Assembly: GCF_000003195.3 (NCBI RefSeq)
Contig: NC_012879.2
Location: 22,991,367-23,055,366 of the forward strand
Source: Sorghum bicolor
Lineage: Eukaryota > Streptophyta > Magnoliopsida > Poales > Poaceae
DNA length: 64,000 bases
Reading direction: 5' to 3'
The notes below the pieces were generated by a model. It had not been told where the DNA came from and searched no databases. It was given only the letters and a program-made list of their open reading frames with translations. The first letter of the stretch is position 1; each line of letters begins with the position of its first letter. The translations under genes were made by a program, and so were the position numbers. Shown here piece by piece: positions 1 to 11,800 of this stretch.

Positions 1-740
1 TTGACATAGAACACCTGACTCACGTCTGCAGCAAGGACGAATGGTTCGTCTTTGAACCCACTATTGTTAAGGTCCACGGTTGTCATCCCATACTCCTTGT
101 CGACTGTTACCCCACCTCCGGTCATCTTCACCCATTGGCACCAGAACAAAGGAACTTTAAAATTAGCTGCATAGACTAGTTCCCATATGTCTTCTGTGCG
201 TCCATAATATGTTTGTCTGTTCCCATTTGGATCCGTGGCATCCACGCGTACACCACTATTTTGGTTGGTGCTCCTTTTATCTTGGCCAACTGTGTAAAAT
301 GTGTTACCATTTATCTCGTACCCTTTATACGTGAGGACATGCCACAATGGTTGCCTGGCCAACAAATAAAGTTGCTCATCAATGTTTTCATCACCTTGAC
401 ATTTTTTGCGCAACCAATCACCAAAAGTTTCCATTTGCTGACGCATTATCCAAGCTTCATTCTTTCCGTACCACTGGGACCGTAGGAAATCTTTGTGTAC
501 CTCAACATATGGTTCCACCAATGAGGAGTTCTGGAGAACTGTGTAGTGTGCTTTATTGAAGTAATCGTCTCCCGTACCAATATATGTTTTCTTCCCAAGT
601 GTTCCCTTTCCGCTGAGTCAGCCCTCGTGTCGAGATTCAGGAATGCCAATTGGGTCAAGGTCTGGAATAAAGTCAACACAGAACTCTATGACCTCCTCTG
701 TTCCGTAGCCCTTGGCAATGCTTCCTCTGTTCCGTAGCCC
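1..740 (-). pseudogene. CACTA copy A: DUF4218/DUF4216 fragment of transposase-associated protein
   Basis: This is a partial copy of the C-terminal half of the protein encoded at 8875-12248, cut by the left window edge. It carries the DUF4218 tail and the DUF4216 segment with a 'WCQWVK' motif. The frame is interrupted by a TGA at 618-620, the same stop as in copies B and C. Unlike copy C, it keeps the nucleotide at about position 100 that holds the DUF4216 frame open. Upstream, near 715-740, the coding region is fused to an unrelated exon by an internal deletion marked by a repeated stretch of about 22 bp ('ctctgttccgtagcccttgg'). Confidence 0.75.
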
Positions 741-846
741 TTGGCATGATCTGGTTGTAATCAATAAAGTACTGACTACCGTCGTCGATCATATGTTGAA
801 TGACATCTTCCATATAATCAGGATCATCATGAGCACGGTCAGCCAT
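741..846 (-). pseudogene. CACTA copy A: 5' coding exon fragment (MADRAHDDPD...), truncated by gap
   Basis: This is a short minus-strand open segment beginning MADRAHDDPDYMED, with its ATG at the gap edge. The same exon is complete in copy B (4866-5002), where a TTGCAG splice acceptor precedes it. Its aspartate-rich N-terminus resembles the start of grass CACTA proteins in style, but I do not recognise a domain. It is not present in copy C, whose TNP2 has a different N-terminus. Confidence 0.5.
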
Positions 847-1457
847 NNNNNNNNNNNNNNNNNNNNNNNNNNNNNNNNNNNNNNNNNNNNNNNNNNNNNN
901 NNNNNNNNNNNNNNNNNNNNNNNNNNNNNNNNNNNNNNNNNNNNNNNNNNNNNNNNNNNNNNNNNNNNNNNNNNNNNNNNNNNNNNNNNNNNNNNNNNNN
1001 NNNNNNNNNNNNNNNNNNNNNNNNNNNNNNNNNNNNNNNNNNNNNNNNNNNNNNNNNNNNNNNNNNNNNNNNNNNNNNNNNNNNNNNNNNNNNNNNNNNN
1101 NNNNNNNNNNNNNNNNNNNNNNNNNNNNNNNNNNNNNNNNNNNNNNNNNNNNNNNNNNNNNNNNNNNNNNNNNNNNNNNNNNNNNNNNNNNNNNNNNNNN
1201 NNNNNNNNNNNNNNNNNNNNNNNNNNNNNNNNNNNNNNNNNNNNNNNNNNNNNNNNNNNNNNNNNNNNNNNNNNNNNNNNNNNNNNNNNNNNNNNNNNNN
1301 NNNNNNNNNNNNNNNNNNNNNNNNNNNNNNNNNNNNNNNNNNNNNNNNNNNNNNNNNNNNNNNNNNNNNNNNNNNNNNNNNNNNNNNNNNNNNNNNNNNN
1401 NNNNNNNNNNNNNNNNNNNNNNNNNNNNNNNNNNNNNNNNNNNNNNNNNNNNNNNNN
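847..1457. other. Assembly gap (611 N)
   Basis: Run of N. By comparison with copy B (about 4995-5400) it should hold the 3' part of an AT-rich intron. Confidence 0.98.
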
Positions 1458-1795
1458 CTCTAGAATTAATAACATGCTAGAATAATATACTAAAATATCT
1501 GCTAGAATAATAGTACAAACAATAATATATATACAAAACACTAGAATTAATCATATACTAGAATAATATATAAAAATAATACTAGAATAATAGTACAAAC
1601 AATAATATATACAAAACACTAGAATTAATAATATACTAGAATAATATACTAAAAATAATACTAGAATAATAATACAAACAATAACATATACAAAACACTA
1701 GAATTAATAATATACTAGAATAATATACTAAAAATAATAGTAGAATAATAGTACAAACAATAATATATATACAAAACACTACTAGAATAAATTTA
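1458..1795. repeat. AT-rich minisatellite in CACTA copy A intron
   Basis: Imperfect tandem repeats of about 80 bp are built from 'ctagaataatatactaaaa', 'aataatactagaataatag' and 'acaaacaataatatatac'. The same array lies in copy B at 5035-5485. It sits between the coding exon and the GC-rich leader, so it is probably intronic. Confidence 0.85.
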
Positions 1796-2037
1796 TAATA
1801 AACAATTGTATATATGTGTATATATATATATCATAACAATTCAAAACACAATATATATAAATGTATATATGTACATCTATATAAATATATATATTTATTA
1901 TATACATTTATTATATATATACATATATATATACATATATATATATACATTTATTATATATATTTATGATAAACAATTGTATATATGTATATATGTATAT
2001 ATATATATATATATCATAACAATTCATTCATTTTGCA
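1796..2037. repeat. TA/TATG microsatellite tract, copy A
   Basis: Almost pure (TA)n and 'tatatatgta' sequence. The equivalent in copy B is 5500-5716. No gene. Confidence 0.85.
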
Positions 2038-2330
2038 GATTATTTAGCCGGAGTTTGATTGATCTAGTACATAGGAGCGAGGAGACGGTCGGAGTTCTCG
2101 ATCGACGTGGAAGATGTGGCCGGCGCGCGCTGGTGGCCTGCTCCAGCGGCACTGGTGGATGGCCGCGGCGGCGCTGGTGGAGGGCCGCGGCGGCGCTGGT
2201 GGAGACGGTCGCGGCGGCGAGGGAGTCAAAACGACGACGGTGGCGAAGATGAACGCGGCGGCGCTGGAGACGAAGACGAAGACGAAGGAACTGCCGGATC
2301 CAGTGCAACTGCTCGCTTATATAGGTGCGG
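2038..2330 (-). other. CACTA copy A: GC-rich leader exon with TATA box
   Basis: A sharp switch from AT-rich to GC-rich sequence. On the minus strand a TATA box (TATATAAG, about 2314-2325) lies just inside the hairpin block and is followed by about 270 bp of GC-rich sequence with a repeated GCCGCGGC unit. A 94-codon minus-strand frame (R/A-rich) is open here, but its composition looks like GC skew rather than a protein. I read this as the transcribed 5' leader, possibly with a short coding exon. Plus-strand frames over the same bases are treated as shadows. Confidence 0.55.
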
Positions 2331-2565
2331 ACCCTTTAGCACCGGTCCGTGGCTGGAACCGGTGCTAAAGGGTCTTTAACACCGGCTGGTAACACGCGCC
2401 GGTGTTAAAGGTTGACCCTTTAGCACCGGCTCGTAAAGGGACCCTTTAGCACCGATGCCAGCCACGGACCGGTGCTAAAGGGTCCTGCGCGCGCTAGGGC
2501 GGGCTCCTGAAATTTTCAGAACCCTTTAGCACCGGTTCCCACTATGAGCCGGTGCTAAAGGCCCT
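2331..2565. repeat. CACTA subterminal hairpin block, copy A 5' end
   Basis: Several inverted repeats of the type 'accctttagcaccggt' ... 'accggtgctaaagggt' are packed in 235 bp, for example a near-perfect hairpin at 2331-2374. In CACTA elements such subterminal repeats are binding sites for the element's TNPA-like protein (family knowledge). The right side is cut by a gap. Confidence 0.85.
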
Positions 2566-2771
2566 NNNNNNNNNNNNNNNNNNNNNNNNNNNNNNNNNNN
2601 NNNNNNNNNNNNNNNNNNNNNNNNNNNNNNNNNNNNNNNNNNNNNNNNNNNNNNNNNNNNNNNNNNNNNNNNNNNNNNNNNNNNNNNNNNNNNNNNNNNN
2701 NNNNNNNNNNNNNNNNNNNNNNNNNNNNNNNNNNNNNNNNNNNNNNNNNNNNNNNNNNNNNNNNNNNNNNN
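2566..2771. other. Assembly gap (206 N)
   Basis: Run of N falling exactly at the junction of copies A and B, where the 3' hairpins of copy B would be expected. Confidence 0.98.
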
Positions 2772-2985
2772 ATAATTTTGTAAAAAAATTTTTAGTATTT
2801 TGTTAATGCAAAAATATATTATTCCAATAAATTTACAAAAAAATATATCCAATCAACTGGAAATCTATTTTCACATCATATTGACGTTAAAATTTTTATT
2901 TTTGTTATTTATTACTCGGAATGCTAGTAGGGTATTGTTTTCATCAAATAAAAAATCTATTTATCATATAAAAATATATATCTTG
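2772..2985. other. AT-rich 3' subterminal stretch of CACTA copy B, no gene
   Basis: Low-complexity AT-rich DNA homologous to 6671-6885 in copy C. No coding or RNA gene seen. Confidence 0.6.
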
Positions 2986-4288
2986 ATGAACACACCCTTT
3001 GACCGAACCCTAGATAGTCCCAAATGAAAAAGTCATGAATACAAAGTTTGTTACACTCATCAAGTTCTACATTTTGTCTAATGGTCAACTTTTCGTTTGG
3101 AAAAGTTTGAACCATTGAATTTTGAATTTTCAGAGAATTCATAGCCACGCAGCGGTTTCGGAACCCTAGATGGTCTCGAATGGAAAAGTCATGAATACCA
3201 ATATTGTTGCACTCATCAAAATCTACATTTAATATATAGACCATTTTTGCATTTGACAAAGTTTTGGGAAGGTGTAGTTGAAAATCCACAATTGACACAT
3301 ATAGTTTCATATAGTTTGTGTGAGATTCAAGATTTGGTGGGTATTGTTAACTTAAACTTTCTCAAATGGAAAACTTGTGTATATAAAAAGTTTAGATCTT
3401 GATGATATCTAACAACTTGGTATTCAAAATTTTTTCATTTTAAGTAATTTAGTTTGTCATTTGACCAAGTTTGACCAAAACCCGTCTTGGATTTTGAACA
3501 AATGTGCTTAGGATTGGCTCAAATTTATCCAAATGAAAAAATGGTCAATATATCAAATGTAGATCTTGATGATCTCTAACAACTTTGTATTCAAAAATTT
3601 TTCATTTGAAGTCATCAAATGGGCCATTTGATCAAGTTTGACCAAAGTCAAAGCATTGGTTTTTACAAAAACACCCTTTGACCGAACCCTAGATGGTCCC
3701 AAATGAAAAAGTCATGAATACAAAGTTTGATACACTCATCAAGTTCTACATTTTGTCTAATGGTCAACTTTTCATTTGGAAAAGTTTGAACCATTGAATT
3801 TTGAATTTTCAGAGAATTCATAGCCACGCAGTGGTTTCAGAACCCTAGATGGTCTCGAATGGAAAAGTCATGAATACCAATATTATTGCACTCATCAAAA
3901 TCTATATTTAATATATAGACCATTTTTGCATTTGACAAAGTTTTGGGAAGGTGTAGTTAAAAATCCACAATTGACACATATAGTTTCATATAGTTTGTGT
4001 GAGATTCAAGATTTGGTGGGTATTGTTAACTTAAACTTTCTTAAATGGAAAAATTGTGTATATAAAAAGTTTAGATCTTGATGATAACTAACAACTTGGT
4101 ATTCAAAATTTTTTCATTTGAAGTCATCAAATGTGCTATTTGATCAAGTTTGACCAAAGTCAAAGCATTGGTTTTTACAAAAACACCCTTTGACCGAACT
4201 CTAGATGGTCCCAAATGGAAAATCATGAATACAAAGTTTGATACACTCATCAAAAATCACAATTCTCAATAAGTTTCATACAATTCTC
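2986..4288. repeat. Tandem array of ~660-bp units (CACTA internal repeat), copy B
   Basis: Units start with 'acaccctttgaccgaaccc' at about 2991, 3669 and 4184 (the last incomplete). Within each unit a shorter module ('gaaaaagtcatgaatac', 'accctagatggtc') is used twice. The array has no sustained reading frame. It lies 3' of the transposase-related coding region of copy B and ends in a gap. Confidence 0.9.
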
Positions 4289-4513
4289 NNNNNNNNNNNN
4301 NNNNNNNNNNNNNNNNNNNNNNNNNNNNNNNNNNNNNNNNNNNNNNNNNNNNNNNNNNNNNNNNNNNNNNNNNNNNNNNNNNNNNNNNNNNNNNNNNNNN
4401 NNNNNNNNNNNNNNNNNNNNNNNNNNNNNNNNNNNNNNNNNNNNNNNNNNNNNNNNNNNNNNNNNNNNNNNNNNNNNNNNNNNNNNNNNNNNNNNNNNNN
4501 NNNNNNNNNNNNN
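4289..4513. other. Assembly gap (225 N)
   Basis: Run of N between the array and the coding fragment of copy B; it hides the region equivalent to 8850-9515 in copy C. Confidence 0.98.
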
Positions 4514-4865
4514 ATAAAGTTGCTCATCAATGTTTTCATCACCTTGACATTTTTTGCGCAACCAATCACCAAAAGTTTCCATTTGCTGACGCATTATCCA
4601 AGCTTCATTCTTTCCGTACCACTGGGACCGTAGGAAATCTTTGTGTACCTCAACATATGGTTCCACCAATGAGGAGTTCTGGAGAACTGTGTAGTGTGCT
4701 TTATTGAAGTAATCGTCTCCCGTACCAATATATGTTTTCTTCCCAAGTGTTCCCTTTCCGCTGAGTCAGCCCTCGTGTCGAGATTCAGGAATGCCAATTG
4801 GGTCAAGGTCTGGAATAAAGTCAACACAGAACTCTATGACCTCCTCTGTTCCGTAGCCCTTGGCA
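4514..4865 (-). pseudogene. CACTA copy B: DUF4218/DUF4216 fragment
   Basis: Nearly identical to 366-717 (copy A) and closely similar to 9516-9868 (copy C). It shares the in-frame TGA at 4766-4768 with both. The left part is lost in a gap. The right end carries the same internal-deletion junction as copy A, so A and B are duplicates of one deletion derivative. Confidence 0.8.
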
Positions 4866-5002
4866 ATGCTTCCTCTGTTCCGTAGCCCTTGGCATGATCT
4901 GGTTGTAATCAATAAAGTACTGACTACCGTCGTCGATCATATGTTGAATGACATCTTCCATATAATCAGGATCATCATGAGCACGGTCAGCCATTTCTAT
5001 GT
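4866..5002 (-). pseudogene. CACTA copy B: 5' coding exon with splice acceptor
   Basis: The ATG is at 4994 (MADRAHDDPDYMED...), eight bases after a TTGCAG acceptor (AG at 5003-5004). The frame runs left for about 42 codons before it enters the deletion junction and loses sense. The upstream intron is the AT-rich minisatellite. No domain recognised. Confidence 0.55.
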
Positions 5003-5716
5003 CTGCAACCATACATATATATATTCTATATAAGATAAGAAATACACTAGAATAATATACTAAAAAATAATACTAACAATAACACTAGAATTCATAATAT
5101 ACTAAAACACTAGAATTCATAATATACTAAAAAGTCTTTTAAGCCAAGTAATACACTAGAATAATATACTAAAAAATAATACTAAAAAATAATGCTAGAA
5201 TAATAGTACAAACAATAATATATACAAAACACTAGAATTTATAATATACTAGAAAAATATACTAAAAATAATACTAGAATAATAGTACAAACAATAATAT
5301 ATACAAAACACTAGAATTAATAATATACTAGAAAAATATACTAAAAATAATACTAGAATAATAGTACAAACAATAATATATACAAAACTCTAGAATTAAT
5401 AACATACTAGAATAATATACTAAAAATAATACTAGAATAATAGTACAAACAATAATATATATACAAAACACTACTCAGAATAAATTTATAATAAACAATT
5501 GTATATATGTATATATATATCATAACAATTCAAAACACACATATATATAAATGTATATATGTACATATATCATAAATATATATATTTATTATATACATTT
5601 ATTATATATATACATATATATATATACATTTGTTATATATATTTATGATAAACAATAGTATATATGTATATATGTATATATGTATATATATATCATAACA
5701 ATTCATTCATTTTGCA
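5003..5716. repeat. AT-rich intron of CACTA copy B: ~80-bp minisatellite then TA tract
   Basis: 5035-5485 holds tandem 'ctagaataatatac' type repeats; 5500-5716 holds (TA)n and 'tatatatgta' sequence. A ttttgcag sequence on the plus strand at the right edge is coincidental to the minus-strand reading. Confidence 0.8.
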
Positions 5717-6009
5717 GATTATTTAGCCGGAGTTTGATTGATCTAGTACATAGGAGCGAGGAGACGGTCGGAGTTCTCGATCGACGTGGAAGATGTGGCC
5801 GGCGCGCGCTGGTGGCCTGCTCCAGCGGCACTGGTGGATGGCCGCGGCGGCGCTGGTGGAGGGCCGCGGCGGCGCTGGTGGAGACGGTCGCGGCGGCGAG
5901 GGAGTCAAAACGACGACGGTGGCGAAGATGAACGCGGCGGCGCTGGAGACGAAGACGAAGACGAAGGAACTGCCGGATCCAGTGCAACTGCTCGCTTATA
6001 TAGGTGCGG
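5717..6009 (-). other. CACTA copy B: GC-rich leader exon
   Basis: Essentially identical to 2038-2330. It is a GC-rich transcribed leader on the minus strand with a repeated GCCGCGGCGGCGCTGGTGG unit. The open frames on both strands in this block are of biased composition and not supported as proteins. Confidence 0.55.
5993..6004 (-). promoter_or_regulatory. TATA box of CACTA copy B
   Basis: The minus strand reads CTATATAAGCGAG, at the boundary between the hairpin block and the GC-rich leader. The same sequence is at about 2314-2325 in copy A. Position and sequence fit a core promoter driving leftward transcription. Confidence 0.65.
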
Positions 6010-6245
6010 ACCCTTTAGCACCGGTCCGTGGCTGGAACCGGTGCTAAAGGGTCTGTAACACCGGCTGGTAACACGCGCCGGTGTTAAAGTGTTGACCCTT
6101 TAGCACCGGCTCGTAAAGGGACCCTTTAGCAGCGATGCCAGCCACGGACCGGTGCTAATGGGTCCTGCGCGCGCTATGGCGGGCTCCTGATATTTTCAGA
6201 ACCCTTTAGCACCGGTTCCCACTATGAGCCGGTGCTAAAGGCCCT
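6010..6245. repeat. CACTA subterminal hairpin block, copy B 5' end
   Basis: Inverted repeats 'accctttagcaccggt'/'accggtgctaaagggt' as in 2331-2565, with a few substitutions. To the right it continues into AT-rich DNA (6246-6357) homologous to 6497-6605, that is, to the 3' subterminal region of copy C, without an intervening CACTA terminus. Confidence 0.85.
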
Positions 6246-6357
6246 GTATGTTAGTTAAGGGTTTATCAATTGTCTATATATACAGTTTATATTATCAATT
6301 GTCTAGTCCATTCTATATTTTGCATTTATATTCATTACACAGTGACGTATATCGTAA

Positions 6358-6457
6358 NNNNNNNNNNNNNNNNNNNNNNNNNNNNNNNNNNNNNNNNNNN
6401 NNNNNNNNNNNNNNNNNNNNNNNNNNNNNNNNNNNNNNNNNNNNNNNNNNNNNNNNN
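6358..6457. other. Assembly gap (100 N, unknown size)
   Basis: Exactly 100 N, the usual placeholder. The sequence before it (6196-6357) is repeated in diverged form after it (6458-6605), so this junction of repeats was probably hard to assemble. Confidence 0.98.
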
Positions 6458-6885
6458 AGCACCGGTTCCCACTATGAGCCGGTGCTAAAGGCCCTGTTTT
6501 TGAGTTTAGGGTTTTTCAATTGTTTATATATACAGTTTATATTATAAATTGTATAGTAAATTATATATTTTGCATAATATTTTTTAAACAGTGACATATA
6601 TTGTAATTTTTTTTAATGTACACATGAAAATTTTTAACCTTAAATATCTTACTGTATTTTTATAATTTGCAATGATTTTGTAAGAAATGTTTAGTATTTT
6701 ATTAATGCAAAAATATATTATTCCAATAAATTTACAAAAACTATATCCAATCAACTGAAAATCTATTTTCACATCATATTGACGTAAAACATTTTATTTT
6801 TGTTATTTATTAATAGGAATGCTAGTTGAGTATAGTTTTCATCAAATAAAAAATCTATTTATCATATAAAAATATATATCTTGAT
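6458..6885. repeat. 3' subterminal region of CACTA copy C
   Basis: One hairpin (6458-6496, 'agcaccggttcccac' with its inverse) is followed by about 390 bp of AT-rich sequence without genes. I infer that this is the 3' end of copy C; the terminal inverted repeat itself is lost or in the gap. Confidence 0.6.
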
Positions 6886-8850
6886 GAACACACCCTTTGA
6901 CCGAACCCTAGATGGTCCCAAATGGAAAAGTCATGAATACAAAGTTTGATACACTTATCAACTTCTACATTTTTTCTAATGGTCAACTTTTTATTTGGAA
7001 AAGTTTGAACCATTGAATTTTGAATTTTCAGAGAATTCATAGCCACGCAGCGGTTTTGGAACCCTAGATAGTCTCGAATGGAAAACTCATGAATACCAAT
7101 ATTGTTGCACTCATCCAAATCTACATTTAATATATAGACCATTTTTGCATTTGACAAAGTTTTGGGAAGGTGTAGTTGAAAATCCACAATTGACACATAT
7201 AGTTTCATATAGTTTGTGTGAGATTCAAGATAAACTTTCTCAAATGGAAAAATTTTGTATATAAAAAGTTTAGATCTTGATGATATCTAACAACTTGGTA
7301 TTCAAAATTTTTTCATTTTAAGTAATTTAGTTTGTCATTTGACCAAGTTTGACCAAAACCCGTCTTGGATTTTGAACAAATGTGCTTAGGATTGGCCCAA
7401 ATTTATCCAAATGGAAAAATGGTCAATATATCAAATGTAGATCTTGATGATCTCTAACAACTTTTTATTTAAATTTTTTTTCTTTTGAAGTCATCAAATG
7501 GGCCATTTGATCAAGTTTGACCAAAGTCAAAGCATTGGTTTTTACAAAAACACCCTTTGACCGAACCCTAGATAGTCCCAAATGAAAAAGTCATGAATAC
7601 AAAGTTTGATACATGTCTAATGGTCAACTTTTCGTTTGGAAAAGTTTGAACCATTGAATTTTGAATTTTCAGAGAATTCATAGCCACGCAGCGGTTTCGG
7701 AACCCTAGATGGTCTCGAATGGAAAAGTCATGAATACCAATATTGTTGCACTCATCAAAATCTACATTTAATATATAGACCATTTTTGCATTTGACAAAG
7801 TTTTGGGAAGGTGTAGTTGAAAATCCACAATTGACACATATAGTTTCATATAGTTTGTGTGAGATTCAAGATTTGGTGGGTATTGTTAACTTAAACTTTC
7901 TCAAATGGAAAACTTGTGTATATAAAAAGTTTAGATCTTGATGATATCTAACAACTTGGTATTCAAAATTTTTTCATTTTAAGTAATTTAGTTTGTCATT
8001 TGACCAAGTTTGACCAAAACCCGTCTTGGATTTTGAACAAATGTGCTTAGGATTGGCTCAAATTTATCCAAATGAAAAAATGGTCAATATATCAAATGTA
8101 GATCTTGATGATCTCTAACAACTTTGTATTCAAAATTTTTTCATTTGAAGTCATCAAATGGGCCATTTGATCAAGTTTGACCAAAGTCAAAGCATTGGTT
8201 TTTACAAAAACACCCTTTGACCGAACCCTAGATGGTCCCAAATGAAAAAGTCATGAATACAAAGTTTGATACACTCATCAAGTTCTACATTTTGTCTAAT
8301 GGTCAACTTTTCATTTGGAAAAGTTTGAACCATTGAATTTTGAATTTTCAGAGAATTCATAGCCACGCAGTGGTTTCAGAACCCTAGATGGTCTCGAATG
8401 GAAAAGTCATGAATACCAATATTATTGCATTCATCAAAATCTATATTTAATATATAGACCATTTTTGCATTTGACAAAGTTTTGGGAAGGTGTAGTTGAA
8501 AATCCACAATTGACACATATAGTTTCATATAGTTTGTGTGAGATTCAAGATTTGGTGGGTATTGTTAACTTAAACTTTCTTAAATGGAAAAATTGTGTAT
8601 ATAAAAAGTTTAGATCTTGATGATAACTAACAACTTGGTATTCAAAATTTTTTCATTTGAAGTCATCAAATGGGCTATTTGATCAAGTTTGACCAAAGTC
8701 AAAGCATTGGTTTTTACAAAAACACCCTTTGACCGAACTCTAGATTTTCCCAAATGGAAAATCATGAATACAAAGTTTGATACACTCATCAAAATTCACA
8801 ATTCTCAAATAAGTTTCATACAATTCTCAGAATTCGGACATTTTACAACA
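6886..8850. repeat. Tandem array of 660-bp units, copy C
   Basis: Unit starts ('acaccctttgaccgaa') are at about 6889, 7549, 8209 and 8722, so the period is 660 bp with a short last unit. Units are very similar to each other and to 2986-4288. Short frames of about 60-117 codons recur in each unit, but they contain no domain and shift with indels, so they are not annotated as genes. Confidence 0.9.
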
Positions 8851-8874
8851 CATACTATTAAACATGACTTTATG

Positions 8875-11800
8875 TTAAGCCGACACAACAATGAACTTCT
8901 TCTTGACGTATGACCCTTGGTTATGATCCTGCCGTAACCATGGAGTATCCTCATTGTTTAACAGAATGCTTAGGTCTTTGTTGACTATGAAGGGCGGAAT
9001 TCGATCATCCCTTTCGTAATCGCCTGACATGTCTGACTTGTCCTCAATTCCGACAATGTTTCTTTTCCCAGAAAGGACAATGTGGCGCTTTGGCTCATTG
9101 ATGATTGAGTGGTCATCATTTTTTCCTCTCTTTGGTTTCGTAGACATATCTTTGACATAGAACACCTGACTCACGTCTGCAGCAAGGATGAATGGTTCGT
9201 CTTTGAACCCACTATTGTTAAGGTCCACGGTTGTCATCCCATACTCCTTTCGACTGTTACCCCACCTCCGGTCATCTTCACCCATTGGCACCAGAACAAA
9301 GGAACTTTAAAATTAGCTGCATAGACTAGTTCCCATATGTCTTCTATGCGTCCATAATATGTTTGTCTGTTCCCATTTGGATCCGTGGCATCCACGCGTA
9401 CACCACTATTTTGGTTGGTGCTCCTTTTATCTTGGCCAACTGTGTAAAATGTGTTACCATTTATCTCATACCCTTTGTACGTGAGGACATGCCACAATGG
9501 TTGCCTGGCCAACAAATAAAGCTGCTCATCAATGTTTTCATCACCTTGACATTTTTTGCGCAACCAATCACCAAAAGTTTCCATGTGCTGACGCATTATC
9601 CAAGCTTCATTCTTTCCGGACCACTGGGACCGTAGGAAATCTTTGTGTACCTCAACATATGGTTCCACCAATGAGGAGTTCTGGAGAACTGTGTAGTGTG
9701 CTTTATTGAAGTAATCGTCTCCCGTACCAATATATGTTTTCTTCCCAAGTGTTCCCTTTCCGCTGAGTCAGCCCTCGTGTCGAGATTCAGGAATGCCAAT
9801 TGGGTCAAGGTCTGGAATAAAGTCAACACAGAACACTATGACCTCCTCTGTTCCGTAGCCCTTGGCAATGCTTCCTTCTGGCTGGGAACGACTATGGACA
9901 TATTTCTTTAGGACACCCATGAATCTCTCGAAGGGGAACATATTGTGTAGGAACACAGGACCGAGAATACGAATCTCTTTGATCAGATGAACTAGGAGGT
10001 GTGTCATGATATCGAAGAAGGATGGAGGGAACACCAACTCAAAGCTGACGAGACATTGAACGACATCATTCTACAGAGTAGCTAGTTGCTCTGGATTGAT
10101 TGCCTTCTGAGAAATTGCATTGAGGAAGGCACATAGCTTTACGGTGGCTAGACGTACGTGTGGAGGTAAAATTCCTCTTAAAACCACCGGCAGCAATTGC
10201 GTCATTAGAACGTGACAGTCATGGGACTTCAAGTTCAGGAATTTCTTCTCTGGTACATTAATTATTCCCTTGATATTGGAGGAGAATCCAGATGGGACCT
10301 TGATGCTGCTAAGACATTCAAATATGCTTTCCTTCTCTTCTTTGCTCAGAGTGTAGCTAGCAGGGCTTAAGTAATGACGTCCATCATCTGTCTTTTCTGG
10401 ATGCAGGTTGTCTCGTTTTTTCATGCGCTGCAAGTCTTGTCATGCTTCAAGTGAATCCTTAGACTTCCTGTAGACACCCATGAATCCGAGCAAGTTCACA
10501 CAAAGATTCTTTGTCAGATGCATCACGTAGATCGCATTGCGGACCTCTAGGACATTCCAGTAAGGTAGCTCCCAAAATATGGATTTCTTCTTCCACATGG
10601 GTACGTGTCCCTTAGCATCCTTGGGAATAGGTTCGCTGCCTCGTCCCTTTCCAAATACCACTTTTATATCCTTGACCATTTCGAGTACATCATCCCCGGT
10701 TTGATTGAGAGGTTTGGTCCGGTGGTCTGCCTTGCCTTTAAAATGTTTGCCTTTCTTTCGTACCGGGTGGTTCACAGGAAGAAACCGACGGTGGCCAAGG
10801 TACACGACCTTTCGACATTTTTTCAAAAATACACAGTCAAGGTCTTCATAACAATGTGTGCATGCATTATATCCCTTGTTTGACAGGCCTAAAAGATTAC
10901 TTAGAGCTGGCCAATCATTGATTGTTACAAACAGCAATGCTCGCAGGTCAAAGCTCTCTTGTTTGTACTCATCCCACATGCGAACTCCTGGTTTGCTCCA
11001 TAAAAGTTGAAGTTCCTCAACTAATGGCCTTAGGTAGACATCTATGTCATTGCCAGGTTGCTTCGGTCCTTGGATAAGCACCGACATCATAATAAACTTC
11101 CACTTCAAGCATAGCCATGGAGGAAGGTTGTAGATACATAGAGTAACTGGCCAAGTGCTATGACTACTGCTCTGCTCACCGAAAGGATTCATACCATCTG
11201 TACTTAAGTCAAACCGCAAGTTTCTAGCATCATTTGCAAAATCTGGGAATTCTCTGTCTATCGCTCTCCACTGGGATCTATCGGCATGGTGTCTCAGCAT
11301 ATTATCTATCTTACGGTCTTCTTTATGCCACCGCAACAACTTTGCATTGTCCTTATTTCTGAACAGACGTTTTAATCGTGGTATTATAGGAGCATACCAC
11401 ATAACCTTGGTAGGAATTTTCTTCCTATGACGTTCTTCACCCTCAACATCGTCAGGATCATCTCGTCTAATCTTATACCGTGATGCTTTACATACTGGAC
11501 ATGCATCCAAATTCTCGTATTCCTCCCCACGGTAGAGGATGCAGTCATTAGGACATGCGTGTATCTTCTGGATTTCTAATCCCAAAGGGCAGACAACCTG
11601 TTTTGCTTCATACATAGTGGTGGGCAATTCGTTGCCTTTCGGAAGCATCTTTTTTATGATCTTCAATAACTGCCCAAATGCCTTGTCAGATGTACCATAC
11701 TTTGCCTTCCATTGCAGCAATTCCAGTGTGGTACCAAGCTTTTTTTGCCCCTCTTCAGCGGTGGGATATAGCGATTTCCTGTGGTCCTCTAGCATGCGCT

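Noticed and set aside
2107..2379. Plus-strand GC-rich open frames over the CACTA leader (also 5786-6058)
   Set aside because: Glycine/arginine/alanine-rich composition from GC repeats, opposite to the TATA box direction, and running into non-coding hairpins.
1458..5716. AT-rich periodic arrays considered as CRISPR-like or centromeric satellites
   Set aside because: No unique spacers; the repeats are short, degenerate and confined to CACTA introns in a eukaryotic genome.
6855..7849. Repeated minus-strand frames of about 90-117 codons starting MKLYVSIVDFQLHL
   Set aside because: They recur with the 660-bp array, differ by frameshifts and have no domain; they are by-products of the tandem repeat.
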